A DNA stretch of 64,000 nt from Paenibacillus macerans (GTDB lineage Bacteria; Bacillota; Bacilli; Paenibacillales; Paenibacillaceae): contig NZ_UGSI01000001.1 in NCBI RefSeq assembly GCF_900454495.1, positions 4,652,501-4,716,500 of the forward strand, written 5' to 3'. Below are positions 8,036 through 14,402 of this stretch, in pieces (within the stretch, counting starts at the first letter, position 1; each line of letters starts with the position of its first letter). A model generated the notes under the pieces. The model worked only from the letters and a program-made list of their open reading frames with translations. It was not told the origin of the DNA and did no database searches. Made by a program: the position numbers and the translations under genes.

Positions 8036-8064
8036 TTGCGTATCGTTACGTATTATGGTATAGT
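8036..8064 (+). promoter_or_regulatory. Promoter D of the shared promoter family
   Basis: TTGCGT (8036-8041), 17-bp spacer beginning ATCGTTACGT, TATAGT (8059-8064). The leader to the gene at 8161 is about 90 nt. Confidence 0.7.
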
Positions 8065-8160
8065 AATATCAATCCATTGAAATCACATTAGTGCGGGATA
8101 CACTACTATGATTCCTATCCTATGGAAAATAAAAAATTAAAAATTGAGGTGTTATTATTT

Positions 8161-8769
8161 ATGTATAGACATTTAGGTATGGTAACCAAGACTACCTCCA
8201 AAAAGTGGAACGGTATTCAAGCAGAAATTGTTCTCCCATCTACAGCTAATGCTACTGTTTATGGTTATATTGACTGGTACTTGGGATTAGGAGAAGCAGC
8301 AATTGAAAGTGGCATTTCGAAAAAAACAGGGGAAGGATATCAAGTATTCCTTGGTGGCGTGGGGCTAACGTATAAATCGAAGGCTATCTCACTCAAAGAT
8401 GGGCAACGGGTTCGATTGAAACTTTACCAATACGCTAAAAACGGAGTACGTTATGTTGATATTCTTGTAAATGATGTTGTACAACATACAAGCCAATTCA
8501 CATCTGCTACAAATTCTGCAGTTGGTGAAACAGACGTTGTAAAAATGGTTCATGGAGTTGAGGATCAAGGTCATTGTAACTATACTCAGGCAAGTTTCTC
8601 CAATGTCCAGTTGCGAACAGGCGATGGTTCCACTTATACTCCTTGGACCTCCAACGTTGGATTTTCCTTTGCAAAAAAGGAGCTTAATGGAAGTGACCCT
8701 GGTATGCTTGATACAATTACTGTTCATTCTCAATTGCCTTTGAGTACTTCATTGAAAGCCGCACGTTAA
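8161..8769 (+). CDS. Hypothetical beta-rich protein, 202 aa
   Basis: I recognise no named family. Alternating hydrophobic/polar strands and aromatic turns (YGYIDWYLGLGEAAIESGIS, GEGYQVFLGG, RVRLKLYQYAKNGVRYVDIL, CNYTQASFSNVQL) suggest a beta-sandwich of lectin or carbohydrate-binding type; that is inference from pattern only. No signal peptide. ATG 8161 is nine bases after GAGGTG; an ATG at 8122 is in frame but lacks a ribosome binding site. Promoter D drives it, linking it to the orphan genes at 1313, 4560 and 6553. Confidence 0.65.
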   Translation: MYRHLGMVTKTTSKKWNGIQAEIVLPSTANATVYGYIDWYLGLGEAAIESGISKKTGEGYQVFLGGVGLTYKSKAISLKDGQRVRLKLYQYAKNGVRYVDILVNDVVQHTSQFTSATNSAVGETDVVKMVHGVEDQGHCNYTQASFSNVQLRTGDGSTYTPWTSNVGFSFAKKELNGSDPGMLDTITVHSQLPLSTSLKAAR

Positions 8770-8798
8770 TTTATAGAATTATCAATAGTCTATTTAAT

Positions 8799-8906
8799 AT
8801 GTCAATTAGAAGAGGCCGTTCTAAAGGTTATCAACTTGACCTGAGGGATGGCCTTGCTTTTGAGTTAAAATCATTAGTGAGCCATGATTTAGAGGACGCC
8901 AATTAA
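8799..8906 (+). CDS. Possible 35-aa peptide or gene remnant
   Basis: ATG 8799 opens a 35-codon frame (MSIRRGRSKGYQLDLRDGLA, FELKSLVSHDLEDAN) ending at 8906. Composition is protein-like but there is no convincing ribosome binding site. It may be a remnant at the boundary between the AT-rich region and the GC-rich core. Confidence 0.25.
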   Translation: MSIRRGRSKGYQLDLRDGLAFELKSLVSHDLEDAN

Positions 8907-8948
8907 AAAACGTGAGCCCCGGGGTTGTTGCCCTCGGGGCTCGCGTTC
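8905..8948 (-). terminator. Terminator of the DoxX gene
   Basis: On the minus strand ACGCGAGCCCCG and CGGGGCTCACGT form a GC-rich stem that runs into TTTTTT. Confidence 0.8.
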
Positions 8949-8967
8949 ATATCCTGCATAATTGCGG

Positions 8968-9507
8968 TTAAGCCGTGCGTTTTATGTTGCGTGGTTGCTC
9001 CGGATTCGGAAGTTCCGTTCCGCCTGCTCCGGGTTTGCGGAACAGTTTGCGCAGGTAAGGGAGCACGTAGTAGTCGAGGCCGATTTTGCCGGCGTTGGCA
9101 GCGGCGACGACGACCAGTACTTCAAGCAGCAGCATTTGCGCGTTCGTGCTTACCGTTCCGCTGAAGAGGAACGCCGCGTTCATCACCAGGCCCATCAGGG
9201 CGGCGAAGGTGGTGAAGGTGCCGAGGATCAGCCCCACGCCGACCAGGAACTCGCCGTAAGGAACAAGGACGTTGAAGATACCTACGTTAGGCAGGGCGAA
9301 ATGTTCCAGGAAGGTGGCCCACCAGCCTTGGACAGCGGGATGATCGCCCGTGCTGTTCGCGATCGCGCCGGTAAGGAAGCCCGCGGCGTCGAAGCCGCCG
9401 GTAATTTTATGATACCCTGCTTCAATCCATTGGTACCCGAGGTAAACCCGGATGACGGTCAGCAGCCACATGGCGATTTTATTGGTTCTCAGGAAGTTGT
9501 TAAACAT
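8968..9507 (-). CDS. DoxX family membrane protein, 179 aa
   Basis: Four membrane segments and the DoxX pattern are visible: an N-terminal RVYLGYQWIEAGYHKITGGF, a loop with QGWWATFLEHF, then VPYGEFLVGVGLILGTFTTF and a C-terminal LEVLVVVAAANAGKIGLDYY. DoxX proteins are inner-membrane proteins linked to thiosulfate:quinone oxidoreduction or to oxidative-stress membrane complexes; the substrate here is not known. ATG 9507 is eight bases after AAGGAG; a GTG three codons upstream overlaps the ribosome binding site and is rejected. A predicted FNR/CRP-type site lies at -41.5, so expression probably responds to oxygen. Confidence 0.8.
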   Translation of the reverse strand: MFNNFLRTNKIAMWLLTVIRVYLGYQWIEAGYHKITGGFDAAGFLTGAIANSTGDHPAVQGWWATFLEHFALPNVGIFNVLVPYGEFLVGVGLILGTFTTFAALMGLVMNAAFLFSGTVSTNAQMLLLEVLVVVAAANAGKIGLDYYVLPYLRKLFRKPGAGGTELPNPEQPRNIKRTA

Positions 9508-9576
9508 ATTTACCACTCCTTAAGGTGATTGTTCGGTTGATTTTGTTTTTTAAGGATGATCATCTTTGATGTCTTT

Positions 9577-9622
9577 ATTATAAGTGATTTTTTTCACAAT
9601 ATATGTGATTTAAATCACATAT
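9577..9622 (-). promoter_or_regulatory. FNR/CRP-type activator site and promoter of the DoxX gene
   Basis: ATATGTGATTTAAATCACAT lies within a perfect palindrome at 9601-9622 and contains TGTGA-N6-TCACA. The minus-strand -10 TATAAT is at 9582-9577, putting the start near 9570 and the palindrome centre at about -41.5, the class II activation position. A second half-conserved site, GTGA-N6-TCAC (9584-9597), overlaps the core promoter. FNR, ArfM-like or CRP-type proteins recognise this sequence in Bacillota; which one acts here is unknown. Confidence 0.65.
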
Positions 9623-9780
9623 ATCATAATTTTAATAAGTAAGTTTTTAAACATTCAATTTTCACGGCTTTCGAGGCGACTTCGCAGACCAGGTCCGCAG
9701 TTGTTGCAAAGCCATCCCGTCAGCAAAAGTGCCTGCTTCCTGCTTCAGCGCTCTCATGGTCTATGCATTGAATGGAATAG

Positions 9781-9959
9781 TTGCAAAATATACAATTGCT
9801 TCTCCGGCGATGCTCCCATAGCGCTCGATAAGTGCAAAATCTGCAATTAAACTGCTATCTTTCGTAGGAATGGCGAAATATACGGGAAATAACTGCATGA
9901 AATGCAGCTAACGAAGGATTGGGGCGATTGATATCCAGTTAGTTGTATGATTTACAATT
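9781..9959. repeat. Four-unit palindromic ladder element 1
   Basis: Four imperfect palindromes sit at TTGCAAAATATACAATTG (9781-9798), GTGCAAAATCTGCAATTA (9832-9849), CTGCATGAAATGCAG (9893-9907) and TTGTATGATTTACAATT (9943-9959). Centre spacings are about 51, 60 and 51 bp. The first two and last two units run in opposite directions. The same layout recurs at six other sites in the window; units of element 6 (58.4-58.6 kb) have nearly the same sequence. Confidence 0.65.
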
Positions 9960-9985
9960 AACAGTCAGTCCCCGGCCGATCAAGG

Positions 9986-10309
9986 CTATATCCCCAAAAA
10001 GGCTATACCCACCAAAAAAAAGGAGGCTCCCGCCCCCTCTGTTTCCGCGCAAAGTGGAAGCCCCCTCCCTATGTAACTTGACTTCCTGACCACCATCGCC
10101 TCTCGGGCTTTAAGCACCGACTCTTCCTCATCCACATCCAGCTCCAAAAGCGTCAGACGTCCTGACGCCGTGACCTGCAGCTCTTTTAGCGGATCCAAGT
10201 CCGTATCCAGCGACCGGAGGCCCGCGGCCACCTCATGACCTCGTCCCACCGCTTCCTTGACGATTTCTTGGCCTAGCCCCCGGCCCGCTCCCGTAACGAT
10301 TATTTTCAT
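9986..10309 (-). pseudogene. Truncated short-chain dehydrogenase/reductase
   Basis: ATG 10309 begins MKIIVTGAGRGLGQEIVKEA, the Rossmann TGxxxGxG motif of SDR enzymes, and family similarity continues to about residue 70 (LTLLELDVDEEESVLKAREA). The expected NNAG strand, YxxxK active site and substrate domain are missing; the frame runs through unrelated sequence and a terminator hairpin to 9986. A functional oxidoreductase is not expected. AGGAGG lies 13 bases upstream of ATG 10309. Confidence 0.7.
10013..10073 (-). terminator. Terminator inside the end of the SDR remnant
   Basis: On the minus strand GGAGGGGGCTTCC and GGGAGCCTCC can pair around a G-rich loop and are followed by eight T. Confidence 0.55.
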
Positions 10310-10550
10310 GATATCAACAGCGCCTCCTATTCGAATCATATTAAATTTAAAATTTGAATCCGCTTTCAGTTCGCTTGGTTGTCGATTTTTCCGGCGATTA
10401 ACTCACCCTCATCTTAGCACACGGTGCGCCGTTTCGTAACCAAAAAGTGGCAAGCCGGTCATGATTCTTTGGCCCTGTGCTTGTCCGCACTGCACAAATG
10501 CCCATATACGCGAATATACTGCATCATGAAAAAAAGGAGGAATTGAGCTT

Positions 10551-10988
10551 ATGCAACCCAATCCTAATGTTTATTCGTCTTACGGGGCCAACCCGACCGC
10601 GCCCATCAGCCAGGTCAGCCCCGCGTATTATGAGCCGGCAGAGCACGGCCACAAAAGACATATGAAGGAAATGTGCAGGAAATATCATCATCATTTCATG
10701 CACCTCGAAGGCACCGACGGCAGAGTCTACGAAGGAATCATTGACGGCATCGACGACGATCACGTGTATTTGCTCGTTCCGATCGGCGAAACGGACGGCG
10801 ACGATCGCGCTTTTGGAGGTTATCCGTTCGGCACTTTTGGGTACGGAGGTTTCCCTTATGGCGGCTTCGGAGGTTACCCCTTCTATGGCTATCCCTTTTA
10901 CGGATACCCCCGGAGATTCCGCCGCTTTATACGCCGGCCTTTCCCGTTTTTCGGACTGAGAAGATTTTTCTTCCCGTTCTTTTATTGA
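10551..10988 (+). CDS. Gly/Tyr/Phe-rich coat-like protein, 145 aa
   Basis: Residues 1-40 are polar with a His/Lys cluster (EHGHKRHMKEMCRKYHHH). Residues 50-78 form a compact segment (HLEGTDGRVYEGIIDGIDDD, HVYLLVP) resembling a small Sm-like or SH3-like barrel. Residues 88-145 are GGYPFG/GYPFYG repeats ending in an Arg/Phe-rich tail. Low-complexity aromatic-glycine proteins with such a core are common among Bacillota spore-coat proteins, and the transglutaminase gene next door (11090) fits that role; this is inference. AAAAGGAGG precedes ATG 10551. Confidence 0.65.
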   Translation: MQPNPNVYSSYGANPTAPISQVSPAYYEPAEHGHKRHMKEMCRKYHHHFMHLEGTDGRVYEGIIDGIDDDHVYLLVPIGETDGDDRAFGGYPFGTFGYGGFPYGGFGGYPFYGYPFYGYPRRFRRFIRRPFPFFGLRRFFFPFFY

Positions 10989-11008
10989 TTGCGACATCGA
11001 AGTCACGG

Positions 11009-11047
11009 CCACTGGATGGTGCGATCCAGTGGTTTTCGCATTTTTGC
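11009..11047 (+). terminator. Terminator of the coat-like gene
   Basis: CCACTGGAT (11009-11017) pairs with ATCCAGTGG (11024-11032), followed by TTTTCGCATTTTT. Confidence 0.75.
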
Positions 11048-11061
11048 GGGAATAAACCGGG

Positions 11062-11085
11062 GGGAGGCGCGTTGGCGCCTCCTTC
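11062..11085. terminator. Hairpin between convergent genes
   Basis: GGAGGCGC and GCGCCTCC form an 8-bp stem with a 4-nt loop and a TTCTT tail on the plus strand. It lies just past the stop of the transglutaminase gene. Confidence 0.45.
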
Positions 11086-11089
11086 TTAA

Positions 11090-11872
11090 TTAAACGGCAT
11101 TCTTGCGGTACACGCAGCTGCCGATTCTCGCGAATACGCCGCTCAGGCTGCGGATATGCTCGAAGTTCGGATAGACCACATCGTCAAGCATATACGCCGA
11201 GACTGTGCTGCCCGGCCTTCTTCTGCGGTTCAGCGCTTCGATGATTCCGGCCGAAGAACGAATGCCTACGCCATGGCCGTAGAATTGGTCCGGTCCCAGC
11301 ATGATGCCGTTTTCGCCCTGCCACTCCGGGGTAGCCGGATTGTGATCGGGATTTTTGAAATAGAAAATGTCCCCCGGGTAAGCTCCAAGCATCCGGCTTC
11401 CCTTGATAAACCCGAGATCGCTGTCATATTGCCAATCATACAAGTACAGGTTGTTAAAGTAAGTGTTGAACGCAGAACGCGGGATTTGTTCCGACACCGC
11501 TCTGTACACAACGAGAACCATCGCCATGGAACATTCAAAGGCGTAGAGCGAACCGTTGACAAAAATATCACGGATGGCATCGGCGGAAGCCACCCCGCTT
11601 CGCAGCCGGAACCCCCCTTCCGCGGTGCGAAGCCAATACGCTTCGTTGCAGCGGGAATTGGTGTACGTGGCAAACTTCACCCCGCTGGCATACAGCGCCC
11701 GCGCCGACTCCACGATGCGGCTGCGAAGGTCAAGCTCGAACAAGAGCGCCTCCAGCGATACGTACGCGTAAGTGACCGGGCTGGCTTCCTTGGCTTGCAC
11801 GATGGATCGCCCCAGCTCGGGGAGCGCCACCTGGCCTAACCGGATTCTGTCTCCGGGCGGTAAAACAATCAT
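11090..11872 (-). CDS. tgl: Spore-coat protein-glutamine gamma-glutamyltransferase
   Basis: The 260-residue protein matches the size and motifs of Bacillus Tgl, which makes epsilon-(gamma-glutamyl)lysine cross-links between spore-coat proteins late in sporulation. The catalytic cysteine is in AFECSMAMVLVVY (Cys114, compare Cys116 in B. subtilis). FNTYFNNLYLYDWQYDSDLG and GAYPGDIFYFKNPDHNPATP are family hallmarks, with GENGIMLGPDQFYGHGVG carrying the partner residues. ATG 11872 follows GGAGGGG. It is divergent from the ManR-like gene. I would expect a late mother-cell promoter but could not place one with confidence. Confidence 0.93.
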   Translation of the reverse strand: MIVLPPGDRIRLGQVALPELGRSIVQAKEASPVTYAYVSLEALLFELDLRSRIVESARALYASGVKFATYTNSRCNEAYWLRTAEGGFRLRSGVASADAIRDIFVNGSLYAFECSMAMVLVVYRAVSEQIPRSAFNTYFNNLYLYDWQYDSDLGFIKGSRMLGAYPGDIFYFKNPDHNPATPEWQGENGIMLGPDQFYGHGVGIRSSAGIIEALNRRRRPGSTVSAYMLDDVVYPNFEHIRSLSGVFARIGSCVYRKNAV

Positions 11873-11950
11873 TTTTTCCCCTCCGTGTTCATTATTTTGG
11901 GGTTGGTTAGGTTATTGTACGTGCAAAGAAGCGTTTTGGTGATGATTCGA

Positions 11951-11981
11951 TTGAATATCGGCCCCCAGGCAATGCTATAAT
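11951..11981 (+). promoter_or_regulatory. Possible promoter of the ManR-like gene
   Basis: TTGAAT (11951-11956) and TATAAT (11976-11981) are separated by 19 bp, longer than optimal. Confidence 0.35.
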
Positions 11982-12045
11982 ATAGAGCGATTTGAGCAAT
12001 TTTACAGCCTAAAGCCATTTTATTCGAAGGATGTTGAAGGACGGC

Positions 12046-13998
12046 ATGAACGATCGGCAAAAAGGAATTCTTCACATGCTTTTAAAAGAAAACCGCTCCC
12101 ATGTTCGGGTTCAGGATATAGCGGCAGAGCTGAACTGTTCGGAGAAAACGATCCGCAACGATTTCGATGAGATCGAACGGTATTTGGCGGAGCACACCAC
12201 GGCCGAGCTGCTGCGTAAACCCGGGATTGGCGTATCGCTCGCGATCGGGGAACGGGAAAAAGAGGAGCTCTTGGCCACGCTCGTCTGGTCGGCTTCGGAT
12301 CAGGAATATAAAACGGACGCCAAGCGGTTCGCGGCGATCGCCTACCGGCTGCTGATGGAAAGCCGGCCCACAACGATACGGGAGCTCGCGGCCCAGCATT
12401 TCGTAAACAAGGCCGCCATCAAAAAAGATCTGGAGCGGCTTCAGCCATGGTTCAAAAAATACAACCTCGCCATCGTCTCCAAACAAAGGGTCGGCGTCAC
12501 CGCCGAAGGCGAGGAGCGGAATATACGGGCCGCTTTGTCCAAACTGTCCCAACTGACGGGCCAAGCCGGAAACCATTTCATCAAGAACAGGTTTGCGCCC
12601 CACGAAATCGAGCTCGTTACCCGCGAGTTGAAGCGGCTGGAAACGGAGGCCGGGCTTTCTTTCACGGACGAAGCTATGGACAATCTGCTCGTGCATACGC
12701 TGCTGATGGTGCGGAGAACGAAGCTGAAGCAGCCGATCTCTTTTTCGGAGCAGGAAAGGTCGCTCATTCGGGAAAAGCGGGAATTCCCCTGGACGGAAGC
12801 ATTCGCCCGGAGGCTGGAGCGGGTTTTCGCCGTCCGCTTCCCTGAAGATGAGGTGGCCTATTTAACCGCCCATATCCTCGGCGGAAAAATCCGCTCCCAG
12901 ACGCGGATCGAAGCGGGCATCCCCGAAAGCGGCCCAACCGGTGCTTCCGATCAGCGGGACCATGTCTCCGGCTTGGCGGAATCGCTCGTGCGGAGAATGT
13001 CCGCGCTGACCCTGGTCGATTTTGCCCGGGACCCGATTCTGATGGAAGGGCTGCGCATTCACCTGCATTCGGCGGTAAACCGCCTAAGCTATGGACTGAT
13101 CGTAACCAACCCGATGCTTCCGGATATCAAGAAGATGTATCCGTATATGTTTGACATGGTCATCGACGCCACCCGCCGCATGGGTGACGATCTCCCGTTT
13201 GCGATTCCCGAAGAGGAAGCGGCGTATCTGACCTTGCATTTTCAGGCCGCGGTGGAACGATTAAGCCAACCCGCGGCGAAGCCGAAGCAGATTATCACGG
13301 TTTGCCATATGGGGATCGGCGTGTCGCATATTTTGCGTACCAAGCTGGAGCGGAAATTCCCGGAGCTGAAGGTGCTGGATTCCGTCCGCAAGGTCGATTT
13401 GCCCGCTTATCTCGCCCGGGAGACCGTCGATTTTATCGTGTCCACGACGCCGCTGGAGAACGTCAAACCACCGCATATCGTTGTATCGCCGCTGCTCGAT
13501 TCGAGGGATATCCGGAAGCTCGAAGGGTTCATCGGCCGGATGAACGAGGAAAGCGATCCTTCCGATTCGGGCTCCATCCTGCGGCAGTTTACCCGGCCTT
13601 CCCTTGTTTTCCCGCTGGCCTGCTTTGGCCACCGCTTTGAAATCATCGAATATCTCGCGAACCGGCTGCATGAGCAAGGTTTTGTGGAGCAGGATTATGC
13701 CCACCAGGCTTTGCTCCGGGAACGCGTCTCGGCGACAACGATCGGCGGCGGCATTGCCATTCCCCATGGCGATCCCAAGCTGATCCGAAGTTCGCAAATC
13801 GCCGTAGCCACCTTAAAAGAACCGCTGGATTGGGACCAGGAGAAAGTGTCCGTCGTATTTATGCTCGCCCTGGACCATCGGGATCAGGACAGCATGAAGA
13901 AGCTGTTCCAGCGCCTGTCGCTGCTCAGCGAACAGCCGTCCGCGGTCGAGCGTATAATCCGGGCGGACACCCCCGAGGAACTGCTGGGATGCCTGTAG
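12046..13998 (+). CDS. manR: PRD-containing PTS-regulated transcriptional activator (ManR/MtlR type)
   Basis: The domain order is typical of DeoR-HTH PRD activators: an N-terminal helix-turn-helix (VRVQDIAAELNCSEKTIRND), a second winged helix (residues 110-170), two PTS regulation domains (residues 190-420, the second with HLHSAVNRL and YLTLHFQAA), a GatB-like EIIB domain with its cysteine in ITVCHMGIGVSHI, and a C-terminal EIIA-Fru domain with the phosphorylatable His in GIAIPHGDP (residue 574). Phosphorylation at these sites couples transcription to sugar uptake. The adjacent ManP-like transporter is the probable target, as in the B. subtilis mannose system. ATG 12046 has AAGGA upstream; an in-frame ATG at 12031 lacks proper spacing. 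Confidence 0.75.
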   Translation: MNDRQKGILHMLLKENRSHVRVQDIAAELNCSEKTIRNDFDEIERYLAEHTTAELLRKPGIGVSLAIGEREKEELLATLVWSASDQEYKTDAKRFAAIAYRLLMESRPTTIRELAAQHFVNKAAIKKDLERLQPWFKKYNLAIVSKQRVGVTAEGEERNIRAALSKLSQLTGQAGNHFIKNRFAPHEIELVTRELKRLETEAGLSFTDEAMDNLLVHTLLMVRRTKLKQPISFSEQERSLIREKREFPWTEAFARRLERVFAVRFPEDEVAYLTAHILGGKIRSQTRIEAGIPESGPTGASDQRDHVSGLAESLVRRMSALTLVDFARDPILMEGLRIHLHSAVNRLSYGLIVTNPMLPDIKKMYPYMFDMVIDATRRMGDDLPFAIPEEEAAYLTLHFQAAVERLSQPAAKPKQIITVCHMGIGVSHILRTKLERKFPELKVLDSVRKVDLPAYLARETVDFIVSTTPLENVKPPHIVVSPLLDSRDIRKLEGFIGRMNEESDPSDSGSILRQFTRPSLVFPLACFGHRFEIIEYLANRLHEQGFVEQDYAHQALLRERVSATTIGGGIAIPHGDPKLIRSSQIAVATLKEPLDWDQEKVSVVFMLALDHRDQDSMKKLFQRLSLLSEQPSAVERIIRADTPEELLGCL

Positions 13999-14010
13999 GT
14001 AGGGCAGCCC

Positions 14011-14287
14011 ATATAAGTTGAACTAATGAAATGTAAGAGTTAGGCAAGAGGGTTCAACATTCTAAAAGAAATGTCCATTTTAGAAATTGAACCTAGGCGA
14101 AATGATTCTGAAGAAACTAACAGCTTTCTGTAAGAAAGCTGCTTCGGAAGCATAGGCTTGGTCGCCCTCGGGAGCGGATTTCTACAGCATCTGAATTAAG
14201 TTAATTAAGAAATCTGCGAACAACAGCGATCGTAAGAACGTTTCTCACGGCTGCCCCATTACGTACAATCAATAGTTCAGCTTATAT
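14011..14287. mobile_element. MITE-like element with 15-bp terminal inverted repeats
   Basis: ATATAAGTTGAACTA (14011-14025) and TAGTTCAGCTTATAT (14273-14287) are inverted repeats with one mismatch, enclosing 247 bp without a gene. Inside are nested hairpins: GGTTCAA/TTGAACC with an inner CTAAAA/TTTTAG stem (about 14050-14092), and CAGCTTTC/GAAAGCTG. A non-autonomous element of MITE type fits; a structured regulatory leader before the transporter gene is the alternative. No clear target-site duplication. Confidence 0.45.
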
Positions 14288-14363
14288 AGAAAAAATCTGT
14301 TTTTCCGGAACCTGCGGTAAGAATTAAAATCTTTTCCGCCCTTTTTCTGCGCTAAGATGAGGT

Positions 14364-14377
14364 TGTAAGCGATTACT
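14364..14377 (+). promoter_or_regulatory. Candidate catabolite-responsive element (cre) before manP
   Basis: TGTAAGCGATTACT resembles the CcpA target WTGNAANCGNWNNCW and lies about 25 bp before the start of the PTS transporter gene, where binding would block transcription. Confidence 0.4.
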
Positions 14378-14402
14378 ATTCGATACAGGGGGGACCAAAA
14401 CC

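Noticed and set aside
1227..8064. Reading the shared promoters as targets of an ECF or other alternative sigma factor
   Set aside because: All four keep a TATAAT-type -10 at exactly 17 bp from a TTGCGT-type -35, which fits sigma-A; the extra conservation is in the spacer, as expected of a regulator site.
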